A stretch of DNA of 64,000 nucleotides from JAIQFF01 sp963725615 (GTDB lineage Bacteria; Acidobacteriota; Terriglobia; Terriglobales; Acidobacteriaceae). A program made the position numbers and the translations under genes. The notes below the pieces were generated by a model. The model did no database searches. It worked only from the letters and a program-made list of their open reading frames with translations, and was not told the DNA's origin. The DNA lies in assembly GCA_963725615.1 (NCBI GenBank), contig CAVRZO010000020.1, positions 45,239 to 109,238 of the forward strand, written 5' to 3'. Numbering within the stretch: the stretch's first letter is position 1; every line of letters begins with the position of its first letter. Shown here piece after piece: positions 36,857 through 45,451 of the stretch.

Positions 36857-38735
36857 ATGTCTAGCGTCTGCACCCACGAGTTTTTCTGGCCGTTGCGAGC
36901 CGGCGACGGCCGCTACTACCAGGTGTGTCGGCGCTGCGGCATCCAGTGCGAATACGACTGGACGACCATGGATCGCGTGGGTGGCGTGCCAGGAGTGACC
37001 CTTTCGCCCGGCGTCTCCGGTCCGAAGCAGAACCCGTCCCGATGCACAGCTTGGCCTCAAGCTGCTGGTTGAACTGGAACCAGCGTATCGCGTCTTTCTG
37101 CGAAACCTGGCCGACGTGCTGCGGCCCGCGTCTCCCGGAGAGCCCACAATTTGGTCGGCGTCATTCTGGCGCGAAGCCTTTTTCGACTCCGGCATTCCCT
37201 GGTACCGGTTCGCCGAAACACTGGTGGGCCAGCTGGTTGTGGTTGCCATGGTGTTGCTCGTCTCCCAGGTGTGGATTACGCAAGATCAGCCGCGGCGGCG
37301 CAGTATGTTCGAAAATACCCATCTCACCTACTACAAGCCCGAGGGATCGTTTCCGTCGTTACGCAGCAGCCCGCCCCGGGTCCGCCCGGTATCCGGGAAG
37401 CCGGCGGAGTCCGCGCGTCGCGGCTCGATTCACGTGGCGCCGGAGCGCGCCCAGGATGCCATCAAAGCTCCCGACCTCAAGCTGAACGGCCCGACGCGGC
37501 CCAATATCGTGGCGTCGAATGTGATACCTCCGGTAATGCCGCTCGCATCTACCGGGTCTTCGCGATTGACCGTGCCCGCGGGACCGATTTCAGTCGTTGC
37601 CCCGCCGCCCGAGGTCAGCCAAGTGACCTCTCGGCAGCTCGGCCTGCCGCAAGCTTCCGCCGTTGCCCCGGTTCCCGAGCCTGGGATGGTTTCCTCAAAG
37701 CGTCTGGTGACCGCGCCCGGTACCGCTGTTGTGGCCCCGCCGCCCCTGGTGCAGGCTCTGGTACGCAGCGTTGGGGACATCAACATCGGCGCGACCGCGG
37801 TGGTCGCACCCGCGCCCCGTTTGCCGGTGGGCGAGCAGCACCCGATTTCGGGAGCGCTCCAGTCGGCGATGGGTAGTCTGGTCGCATGGGCCGTGCCGCC
37901 TCCTCCCACAGCTCCACGCTCCGAAACCCTTTCGGGCGGGCGGGCGGGAATGGCGTCCGGTGTCGGGTCCAGTGTCGTGCCGCCTCCGCCGTCGGTTCAG
38001 AATGTCGGCAACTCTACGGCAGGTGGACACTTTGGATCGCGGGCTTCGTCCGGCAATTCATTGTCCAGCGCGGGCGTGCAGGTTGTGCCGCCTCCGCCAT
38101 CGCTTCAAGGATCAGGCAATTCCGGCGCGGGTGAACGCTCGAGCTCGCTTTCGAATGGCGGAGTCGGTAACGCTGTGCAGGCTGTGCCGCCGGCTCCCTC
38201 CGTTGGTGCGGCCGCGGCCGGGGCCGGAGGCAGCTCCGATCATGGCGAACGCCAGGTGGCGATGAATAGCGATCCCGTTCTTCCTCCTCCACCGTCGCCG
38301 GTAACTGACAGCCCTCGGAAACAGGCCGAAGCAGCACGCGAACCCGCGACGGAAGAAATGCCTCTGCGTCTGATTGGCCTGGCGATGGCCTTGCCCAACT
38401 CGACTTATTTTTCCAACTACGAGGTTTACATCGCTGAGCGGCGCCTGCGCAAGAACCTGACCGAACTGGTCAAGCTGGTGTACGTCTATCTTCCGTATCA
38501 ACGGCGGCTCTCGGACTACGGCGTCGACAACTCGAAGGTGTACAAGCTTCTGGTCAGCCGCGACCGGAGTTGCGATGAATCGCTGATGCAGATGACATGG
38601 CCTGAGGCCGATCCCCACCCGGATATGCACAACCCTGCCGACGCTCCGGGGCTAAGTGCCGAGGACAAGAAAGGCATGCTGCCCTGCTACCGCACCACCG
38701 CAGACGATTACCGCAGAGCCATGTCGCGCCGCTAA
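36857..38735 (+). CDS. Zinc-ribbon plus proline-rich repeat membrane protein, frameshifted
   Basis: The first frame (36857 on) begins MSSVCTHEFFWPLRAGDG and has CRRCGIQC, a small Cys/His zinc-binding start. About base 37020-37050 the frame shifts to one that reads AQLGLKLLVELEPAYRVFLR, then a membrane helix (LVGQLVVVAMVLLVSQVWI), and then about 300 residues of proline-rich repeats built on VVAPPP, AVPPPP and VVPPPPS motifs, nine in all. The last 120 residues (PLRLIGLAMALPNSTYFSNY...) form a globular domain with several Cys. The role is unknown. The shared strand and clean join support one gene. Confidence 0.65.
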
Positions 38736-38830
38736 CTGTCCTCGATCGATCCCATTACTAACGTTATGTGAGGCTGCCAATGCCGCTTGTTGCCTGCGCT
38801 CTTGCTGTCCTTAAATAGCGTGGGGGCGTT

Positions 38831-39710
38831 ATGAAGAAAGTGTGCATGCTCGGGTTGGTGTTGTTGGCGCTAGGCAGACTCTCACTCGCGCAAGACAAAG
38901 TCTTCGACTGGGTCCGCGCCAGCGATGAGGTTTCACAGCTCGATCCGGCGGATTACCATGCGGGCCGCGTCTATCGCCCGGGCGCCGACGGCGGCGGCAT
39001 GCACGTTGACATTCAGGCCAAGCGGCCGGTAACCATCGCCATGGCGTTCGCCAGCGACTGGAATGCCTGGCAGCAGCATCCAGAAAGTCAGACAGACCTT
39101 GAGCTGCGTTGCGTGCGTGAGCACGTGACCAGCACGACCTACGAGTGCCACATGCCGCCGAACCGGCCGATGGTGCTGCTCATTCGCGATGAGCGAACCG
39201 CCGATCGCGCCGTATTGACAGGAATTGGCGTGGTGCTGGGCCGCGGTGCCCGGCAGTTCATCGCGCCCAATGACGTGACGGTTACCTACTACAGCTGGAC
39301 CTGCGTACAGAATTGTATCCAGCCGGAGTTCCAGTGGTTTTCGCTGGTGCGGGAGAAATACGAGCTGACCGCCGTCCCCAAGATCTACAGCCTTCTGACT
39401 CCGGAACGCGACGGGCAGCAGGTGAATGTCCGGATCAAAGCACCGGTCCCCATGACGATCGCGCTGCTTGCCATCCGATCTCGCCGATCAGGTCTACGAC
39501 AATCCCGGAACGCTTTCCTCCGCGCTTTCCAAAACCTCATGCAAGCAGCGCGGGGTCCAGTCGCTCAGCTTCGATTGCACGGTGAACCTCGCCGATGGAC
39601 GCCAGTCGCTGGTGGTGGTTCCAGACGCGGGCAAGATCCCACACAAGAAGGCAGAGATCGAGTTGCAGACGGTGAAGTGCTCGGCGAACTGCGATTTGCT
39701 CAGCAAGTAG
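38831..39710 (+). CDS. Secreted protein of unknown function, frameshifted
   Basis: It begins with a signal peptide (MKKVCMLGLVLLALGRLSLAQ). The following 190 residues include many aromatic residues and paired Cys (CVREHVTSTTYEC, CVQNC). Near 39465-39472 the frame shifts; the second frame (PSDLADQVYDNPGTLSSALS) continues with more paired Cys (SFDCTVNL, VKCSANCDL) and ends at 39710. The first frame alone gives an Arg-rich tail to 39718 that does not look like protein. It follows the proline-rich protein by 95 bases and may be a partner. No family recognised. Confidence 0.6.
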
Positions 39711-39782
39711 GGAATTGATTGCTGTGACGGGCGATTTAGACACCTGATAAATTAGGCATTCTACGCATTCCAGTTTGCTTAA

Positions 39783-40511
39783 ATGTCTGAGTCAAGACGA
39801 GTGTTTCTTACCGCTGAGTGGCGAGACCTCGTGATGTTGAACTACGAGGTTGATCCCAGTCTCTTAAATCGGTACCTTCCCGCGGGTACGACGCTGGATT
39901 CATTTAAGGGACGAACCTACCTCAGCCTGGTGGGTTTTCAATTCTGTCGCACCAAGCTACTTGGCTTTCTCCCCGTTCCGTTTCACGCCAATTTCGATGA
40001 GGTAAACCTGCGCTTCTACGTTCGTCGCAGAGAGGGCGGCGAGGATAGAAGAGGGGTTGTGTTTATTGCCGAGGTCGTGCCCAGACGCGCAATCGCCAAC
40101 ATGGCTCGTGTCGTATATGGGGAGAATTATAGATACCATCCGATGCGACACCGCATTGAGGCGGAGGGACTGAATAAGGCCGCCGAGTATCAGTGGCAGG
40201 TCGGCAATCAGTGGTGTCGCCTGTGGGCTCAGACTGCGGGCCTTCCAACACGTCCCCAGGAAGGGAGTCTGGAACAGTTCATTACCGAGCACTACTGGGG
40301 CTATTCGGCTCGACGAACCCGCGGTTCTCTCGAATATCATGTTGCGCACGTCCCCTGGCAAGTGTGGACGACCCGTGACGCTGGATTCGAAGGGGAGGCC
40401 AGCCCTCTGTACGGGGACGAATTCTCAACAGTTCTTCGAGGACGTCCGGATTGCGCGTTTGTGGCAGATGGCTCACCTGTCACCGTCTTCACAGGTAGAA
40501 CAGTGCAATGA
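39783..40511 (+). CDS. DUF2071 (YqjF-like) family protein
   Basis: A 242-residue protein with the DUF2071 plan: WRDLVMLNYEVDPSLLNRYL near the start, then YLSLVGFQFC and FDEVNLRFYVRR, and FIAEVVPRRAIANMARVVYG in the middle. The family has an acetoacetate-decarboxylase-like fold and no settled role. Its stop overlaps the start of the DCC-family gene by four bases, so the two are coupled. DUF2071 and DCC genes do occur together in other bacteria. Confidence 0.82.
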   Translation: MSESRRVFLTAEWRDLVMLNYEVDPSLLNRYLPAGTTLDSFKGRTYLSLVGFQFCRTKLLGFLPVPFHANFDEVNLRFYVRRREGGEDRRGVVFIAEVVPRRAIANMARVVYGENYRYHPMRHRIEAEGLNKAAEYQWQVGNQWCRLWAQTAGLPTRPQEGSLEQFITEHYWGYSARRTRGSLEYHVAHVPWQVWTTRDAGFEGEASPLYGDEFSTVLRGRPDCAFVADGSPVTVFTGRTVQ

Positions 40512-40940
40512 GATTGTCAGCCCATGAATCGGAATCTGCTCTCCCCCGCGAGGGCTGGATACTCTACGACGGTGGATGCGGGTTCTGCTTTCGTTGGGTT
40601 CATTTGTGGAAGAAAGTCGTTGGACCGGCGCGGTTTTGCCCTCAAGGAACTGCAGTCGGCCTCCGCCGACGGCAGCTTGCAAATCCCGCAAGAGAATCTG
40701 TTGGACGACATACGAGTCCTGACTCGGAGTGGAGAACTGGAATCAGGCGCCAACGCATACCTCTATGTGGCGCGACGAATCTGGTGGGCATGGCCTTTCT
40801 ATGCAATCTTCCATTTGCCCGGTTTCAATTCGGTGCTTTGGTTGGGCTATCGCTGGTTCAATAGAAATCGATACCGAATCTCTCGCCATTGTCCCTTACC
40901 CGAAGCAGCGCGAGAACGCTGCGATATTCCTGGGAAGTAA
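40508..40940 (+). CDS. DCC-family thiol-disulfide oxidoreductase-like protein (DUF393), frameshifted
   Basis: The first frame carries the family signature YDGGCGFCFRWVHLW with a CxxC. The second frame carries the rest: LKELQSASADGSL, LLDDIRVLTRSGELESGANA and WWAWPFYAIFHLPG. They join near 40620-40640 around a run of four T. The product would be about 143 residues, the usual DCC length. Members are predicted thioredoxin-fold oxidoreductases. It is coupled to the DUF2071 gene by a four-base overlap. Confidence 0.78.
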
Positions 40941-41092
40941 GGGCTCCGAACTCTGGATCCAGAGCCGCACCATGGCGTAATCACCTATGTACAATGTCAT
41001 ATCCGCCATCTTGTTCCAACCCCTTCCAGCGCCTACTCTCGAGATCGTAGGCAACTTGTTCCAGAAACGACTGGATGTACAGGAGGACCAAA

Positions 41093-41425
41093 ATGAGCGA
41101 ACACTACCACGACGTGGGTGATATGCGGTTTCTGAAGGAGATGGGCAAACTCGCGCCCACCGAATTCAAAGCCTGGCTCGGCCTGGATGACATTGTTCGC
41201 CGTGAAGACGGCGCCATCCCGAGAAAATATCGCGAGCTGATCGCGTTGGGGGTTGCCTTCACGACTCAATGTCCCTATTGCATCGAAGGGCACGTAAAAG
41301 GCGCGAAAGCGGTGGGTGCGACTCGCGAGGAAATCGCCGAGGCTGCACTGATTGCCGCCGCCCTGCGCTCTGGAGGAGCGGCCACGCACGGCGCCATGGC
41401 GCTGAAGTTCTACGACCAATTCTGA
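41093..41425 (+). CDS. Carboxymuconolactone decarboxylase/AhpD-like protein
   Basis: A 110-residue AhpD-like protein with the redox pair CPYCIEGHVKGAK (CxxC plus downstream His), the core of the alkylhydroperoxidase fold. The ATG at 41093 is preceded by a strong aggagg at the right spacing, so I prefer it to an earlier in-frame start at 41075. Likely role is peroxide or thiol chemistry; without lipoamide partners nearby the substrate is uncertain. It is followed by a small membrane protein. Confidence 0.88.
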   Translation: MSEHYHDVGDMRFLKEMGKLAPTEFKAWLGLDDIVRREDGAIPRKYRELIALGVAFTTQCPYCIEGHVKGAKAVGATREEIAEAALIAAALRSGGAATHGAMALKFYDQF

Positions 41426-41466
41426 ACTCGTCTTTGCTTGATACGAATTCCAGACGGAGGTGAACC

Positions 41467-41844
41467 ATGAACAGGGAACGTGCACTGCAAGTCGTTTTGA
41501 TTTTAGTGGGCCTGATTTTCCTGGTCGGGGTGTATCCGCTCATGATGTTTCTGTGGCCGAGCGGCTGGCGGTGGCAGCCGCATCAGCCGGAATATGAGCA
41601 GATGATTCTCGGGGTTTACGCGACGCTGGGCGTCTTTCTGTTGATCGCTTCGCGCCGCCCCGCGGAGAATCGCAGCCTGATCGCTTTTACGGCGTGGTCG
41701 AGCCTGGTTCACGCAGGCATCATGACGGTGCAGGCAGTGCAGAACACCGCCGAGCACGGGCATCTGCTCGGCGATGTTCCGGCGCTGGTCATCGTGGGAG
41801 TCGCGTTGATCGCGTTGGCACCGCCGAAGCCTTTGCATCAATAG
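41467..41844 (+). CDS. Small membrane protein (DUF6632-like)
   Basis: A 125-residue protein with four membrane helices, starting QVVLILVGLIFLVGVYPLMM and ending VPALVIVGVALIALAPP, with the WRWQPHQPEYEQMILGVYAT loop typical of DUF6632 proteins. Its ATG follows ggaggtgaacc. It lies 41 bases after the AhpD-like gene. Function unknown. Confidence 0.7.
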   Translation: MNRERALQVVLILVGLIFLVGVYPLMMFLWPSGWRWQPHQPEYEQMILGVYATLGVFLLIASRRPAENRSLIAFTAWSSLVHAGIMTVQAVQNTAEHGHLLGDVPALVIVGVALIALAPPKPLHQ

Positions 41845-41854
41845 CGGCAGAGAT

Positions 41855-41936
41855 TGTGTGGTCGCGGGCGACCCCGCCCGCGACGGTTGAGTTAAAGTCA
41901 AAAGCCGCGGGCGAGTCGCCCGCGACCACCCCAAAG
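41855..41936. repeat. Inverted repeat, family B copy 2
   Basis: Lies between convergent genes (the DUF6632-like gene and purM), so it may also act as a terminator. Its right part, gttaaagtcaaaagccgcgg and on to cgcgacca, is the exact reverse complement of the left part of copy 1 at 7103-7142. Confidence 0.88.
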
Positions 41937-41959
41937 CAGGGAGTCTCCGGGCTGCGGAA

Positions 41960-43009
41960 TCAGGTGTACATCACTTTGCGATCGCCCTTCACAATCCGGC
42001 CGACAGTGAAGGCTTTTTCTCCCGCGCGCTCGAGGACGGTCTGGGCTTTCTTGAACTTCTTCGACGGGACGACCAGCAGCATTCCGAGTCCCATGTTGAA
42101 GGTGCGGAGCATCTCGTCTTGCGGAACGTTTCCCAGTTGTTGCAGGTGCTCGAAGATTGGCGGTATTTGCCAGGAGCCCATCTCGATGACGGCGGCCACG
42201 CCGCGGGGCAGAACGCGCGGCAGATTCTCCGTGATGCCGCCGCCCGTAATGTGGGCCATGGCGGAGACGCATTCGCCATCCACCAGCCGCTTGATCGCCG
42301 GCCAGTAGCTCTTGTGGGTGCGCAGCAGTTCGTTGCCGACTTTCCCCTTGAGTTCGTTGACGTAGGAATCGAGGGTATATTTGCCGACTTCGAACAGCAG
42401 CTTCCGCGCCAGGGCGTAGCCGTTGGTGTGCAGCCCGTTTGAGGCCAAGCCTAAGATCACGTCGCCGACTTCAACCGTCTTACCAGAGATGATGCGCTCG
42501 CGCTCCACCGCGCCGACGATAAATCCAGCCAGGTCGTATTCGCCGTCCGGGTAGAAGCCCGGCATCTCGGCGGTCTCTCCGCCGATCAGGGCGCAGCCGT
42601 TGTGCTTGCAGGCTTCGGCCAGGCCTTCGATGACCTTCTCGGTGACTTCGGGCTCGATCCTGCCGGTGGCCAGGTAGTCCATGAAAAAGAGCGGCGTGGC
42701 GCCCTGTACCGCAATGTCGTTGACGCAGTGATTGACCAGGTCGGCGCCAATGGTGTGGTGGACGTCCATCTCGAAGGCGATTTTCAGCTTGGTGCCAACG
42801 CCGTCCACGCTGGAGACCAGAATCGGGTCTGTCCACTTCGCCTTGTCCACGGCAAACAGGCCGCCAAAGCCGCCAATTTCGCTCAGAACGCTGCGGGTGA
42901 ACGTCTTGTGGGCGAGATACTTGATCCGTTTTTTGGTGCGATTGGCCCGGTCAATGTCCACACCCGCGTCGGCGTAGGTGACGGCGGTCTTCGAGGGATC
43001 ATGGGCCAC
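41960..43009 (-). CDS. purM: Phosphoribosylformylglycinamidine cyclo-ligase
   Basis: The 349-residue product matches PurM over its length: TYADAGVDIDRANRTKKRIK at the start, VSSVDGVGTKLKIAF, GADLVNHCVNDIAVQGATPL, the ATP-binding IGGETAEMPGFY, and SNGLHTNGYALARK. It closes the imidazole ring in purine synthesis (FGAM to AIR). The start is GTG at 43009. No other pur gene is near, so it stands alone. The 245 bases upstream show no element I recognise. Confidence 0.96.
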   Translation of the reverse strand: MAHDPSKTAVTYADAGVDIDRANRTKKRIKYLAHKTFTRSVLSEIGGFGGLFAVDKAKWTDPILVSSVDGVGTKLKIAFEMDVHHTIGADLVNHCVNDIAVQGATPLFFMDYLATGRIEPEVTEKVIEGLAEACKHNGCALIGGETAEMPGFYPDGEYDLAGFIVGAVERERIISGKTVEVGDVILGLASNGLHTNGYALARKLLFEVGKYTLDSYVNELKGKVGNELLRTHKSYWPAIKRLVDGECVSAMAHITGGGITENLPRVLPRGVAAVIEMGSWQIPPIFEHLQQLGNVPQDEMLRTFNMGLGMLLVVPSKKFKKAQTVLERAGEKAFTVGRIVKGDRKVMYT

Positions 43010-43254
43010 AGGAGTCAGTACGTCTCAGTTAAGTGGGGATTTGCCAAGTGTCGCTCACCGGGCAAGCCGCGATTGTAGCATGGTCGCGGGTGAGCAAATC
43101 GGAGTGTCCGGCAAAAGGCGAGTCCCAGAACGGAGGTTGAGTAGCAAATTCGGGCGAAGAATGGCGAACAAGGGAACAGAATTACCCGACGAAATGCGGA
43201 TGGCGTAACCACCCGACGCCGAGTACGCCGCGAAGTCAGCGAGACCGATGTTGT

Positions 43255-43416
43255 CTATTGCGCGATGTAGGCCGATACGTAGTAGATCAGCACGCCAAAC
43301 AGGGCCAGGCCCGAAACCGCGTACGCGGTCAGAACCCAAACGTGACGCCCTTCGTGGCGCGTGGTGGTAACTTGTGAGTTGGTAGTGCCCGAATTCCCAA
43401 GGACTCGATTCTGCAT
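43255..43416 (-). CDS. Small single-pass membrane protein
   Basis: A 53-residue protein in the same frame as the end of the methyltransferase. The ATG at 43416 is preceded by gtggaggatcc, a strong ribosome-binding site, and the product has a polar start (MQNRVLGNSGTTNSQ) and one membrane helix (YAVSGLALFGVLIYYVSAYI). These facts support a separate gene rather than a tail of the methyltransferase. Function unknown. Confidence 0.55.
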   Translation of the reverse strand: MQNRVLGNSGTTNSQVTTTRHEGRHVWVLTAYAVSGLALFGVLIYYVSAYIAQ

Positions 43417-44142
43417 GGATCCTCCACGAACAAGGTGGAACCGGACGCGACATGGCGTCCCGGGCTGCCGAAGCAGCCCCAATGCGGCGCATGTTACTAC
43501 GAGCAGCTGGCGCCCGTCACAGAAAAATTTAGCGGTCTGGGCCACGGCGACGGAATGGACGTCTGATTTACAAGGAGTTACGACCTGGTCCCAGCCGTGC
43601 AGGCGCGGCCGCCAGCGGCGTACGTTCCTGCAATAGTTTTCATAATCCGCGCCGAACTTCCCGCGTAACGTCGGTTCTTCATAGAAGACAACAAACAGGT
43701 GCACGCCGAGGGCGACCACTGCCACGGCAGCAATCACTTCTGGATTGGCATGTCCGAAAACGACCCACAGACCGATCCACCCGGCGGCGAAACCCAGGTA
43801 CATCGGGTTCCGCACGTAGCGATAGAACCCGACGACCACGAGCCGCCGTGGCGGAGCGACCGGTGCAGGGGTTCCGCCTCCGGTCCATCCAAAGTCCCAG
43901 ACGCAGCGTAGAGCGACTGCGAATCCCAGCACCGACGGAATCGCAGCCAGCCATCGCCAGCGCGCCGCTCCAGCGTTTTCAACCCGAAAGCCGAGCCACC
44001 CCGGCAGCAGCCAGAACCACAGCGCGAAGAACGCCGCGCCCACGGCCAGCGCCGGCACCACGTTCAACCATCGTTCTTTGCGTCCGACCTCTGGAGCACC
44101 CATGGAGTGTTCGTTCGTCATAGGCCTTCCTGTCGGACACAT
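43255..44142 (-). CDS. Isoprenylcysteine methyltransferase-like membrane protein
   Basis: The first 190 residues form a four-helix ICMT/PEMT-type methyltransferase with GFYRYVRNPMYLGFAAGWIG and YEEPTLRGKFGADYENYCRN, the cofactor-binding C-terminal signature. After RPRLHGWDQ (about base 43580) the frame runs on through unlikely protein into a small gene starting at 43416. A one-base shift would put a TAA at 43578-43580, so the methyltransferase probably ends there. Two starts are possible, ATG 44142 (preceded by gggagcata) and ATG 44121. The substrate is probably a lipid or prenyl-linked group. Confidence 0.78.
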   Translation of the reverse strand: MCPTGRPMTNEHSMGAPEVGRKERWLNVVPALAVGAAFFALWFWLLPGWLGFRVENAGAARWRWLAAIPSVLGFAVALRCVWDFGWTGGGTPAPVAPPRRLVVVGFYRYVRNPMYLGFAAGWIGLWVVFGHANPEVIAAVAVVALGVHLFVVFYEEPTLRGKFGADYENYCRNVRRWRPRLHGWDQVVTPCKSDVHSVAVAQTAKFFCDGRQLLVVTCAALGLLRQPGTPCRVRFHLVRGGSMQNRVLGNSGTTNSQVTTTRHEGRHVWVLTAYAVSGLALFGVLIYYVSAYIAQ

Positions 44143-44663
44143 TATGCTCCCGGAGAGGACGCGACGCGGATTGAGTACGCCAACGGTTCAATCGGCTCTG
44201 GGTTATCGATGCTTTGGATCATTCTGCGCGAGGATAGTGCGAAATTCGGCAAGTTGCTCGGGCGCCCGACAGCGATTACGGATGGGAAGTCGGACCCGGT
44301 ACGAAATTCGACGGCCTGACAGCCAGGGTGATCGACATCGGCGTGGTTCAAATCTATTCGGAAAAGTGGAACGAAAGTTCCGATCAGCATTGAGGAATAC
44401 GGATTTACCATCGACTAAATGGTCTGTGAAATTCAGATGAATTCAAATCGAGCGCCCGGACTCGGTTAAGTCGGAGCGCTCTTCGAGCCAGCCTCTCCCC
44501 CCGGAGTTGCTGTTCTCGTCCACTCAGATGCCTGTGGGAGATAGCACAGTTGTTTCTTTTTTGACGAGCGGTCGTGCAGATTCAGACACGACCACGCAGC
44601 TGCACCGGTCCCGTGCTGAAGATGAACCTGGCTAAACGCCTGGTTATGCGAGGGATGTAAAAC
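44143..44663. other. Gap with no convincing gene; one hairpin
   Basis: About 520 bases in which no frame looks like protein. Bases 44450-44481 form a hairpin (gagcgcccggact / agtcggagcgctc). GC content is lower than in flanking genes. No tRNA-like fold was seen. Confidence 0.4.
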
Positions 44664-44777
44664 TCAGGGAGATGTTTCTTGGTTTCTGCCGTGATCGTCC
44701 TTGGCCTGCCGATTTTCCACGGAAAAATAGATTTGATTAATTCGGTCGACGACTTCCTGCAAAGTCAGGTGTGACAT
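44664..44777 (-). CDS. Short hypothetical protein (37 aa)
   Basis: From ATG 44777 the frame reads MSHLTLQEVVDRINQIYFSV and ends with TGA at 44664. An aggag lies six bases before the ATG. The amphipathic start (LQEVVDRINQIYFSVENRQ) looks helical. The evidence is the good ribosome-binding site and credible composition; no relative is known to me. Confidence 0.45.
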   Translation of the reverse strand: MSHLTLQEVVDRINQIYFSVENRQAKDDHGRNQETSP

Positions 44778-44946
44778 TTAACTCTCCTGATTCTGCGACT
44801 TTGGCATGCGACCTCGCGTATCCGCAATACAGTGAAATCCGTAGAGCCTGGTTGATTCCCGCAATTCGACGCCAGCCCGAAAACCGCGGGACGCGACAAC
44901 AGCATCTAAGTTCCTACCAGCGCCGCAATTCGTCCCAGTGGAAAAA

Positions 44947-45201
44947 ATGCGAAGAATCAGCTTAAGAAGTTGTCCGTATTGCGGGTGTTCCAAAATCTAT
45001 GCCTCGTCCTGCACCAATCTGTGGCAGATGATGCATCTGCTGTTCTTGCTCCGGCTTGTCAGATGTCATGTCTGCTTCCGCCGACATTACCGGCCCGTTT
45101 TCTTACCGGCCGCGGCTAATCCAGTGAGAAGCGCGGCCCAACGTAAAGCCGCTGAAGTGTTGGCTATCACGAATAAAGAGGGGGAGAGGCGTCCCGCCTG
45201 A
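44947..45201 (+). CDS. Small Cys-rich zinc-ribbon-like protein
   Basis: An 84-residue protein starting MRRISLRSCPYCGCSKIY, with a second Cys pair in VRCHVCFRRHY, separated by a hydrophobic stretch (MMHLLFLLRLV). The two CxxC pairs suggest a zinc ribbon; small proteins of this design are common in Acidobacteriota, function unknown. An in-frame ATG nine bases earlier (44938) is also possible. It lies 250 bases upstream of recA on the same strand. Confidence 0.6.
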   Translation: MRRISLRSCPYCGCSKIYASSCTNLWQMMHLLFLLRLVRCHVCFRRHYRPVFLPAAANPVRSAAQRKAAEVLAITNKEGERRPA

Positions 45202-45367
45202 CCGATGCCGTCATTTGGCGGAGTCAGGCCGGTTCGTGAGTCGGGGGATTCCCTCGGAATCGCGCAGCCATCTCAAGCGGCAACTGGCGTTGATGCCAGT
45301 CTCTCCGCATGTTCTCTCTTGTGGTTCTGTTTTGGGACTTTTCCACTAACACGGATATAAATTCGCC

Positions 45368-45396
45368 TTTTCTTCGCTTCGAGCCCAGTGTATAAT
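45368..45396 (+). promoter_or_regulatory. Likely recA promoter
   Basis: A perfect TATAAT at 45391-45396 with a weak ttttct at 45368-45373, spaced 17 bases. The transcript would start near 45403, leaving a leader of about 50 bases with ggag before the ATG. No clear LexA box is visible around it. Confidence 0.5.
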
Positions 45397-45451
45397 TCGC
45401 GCTTCGACACCTTCTACATTTTTCTTGTAACTGAAAAGGAGCCGCACTCTT

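Noticed and set aside
45300..45360. A LexA operator upstream of recA
   Set aside because: Two gttc words are nine bases apart, which fits none of the LexA box types I know.
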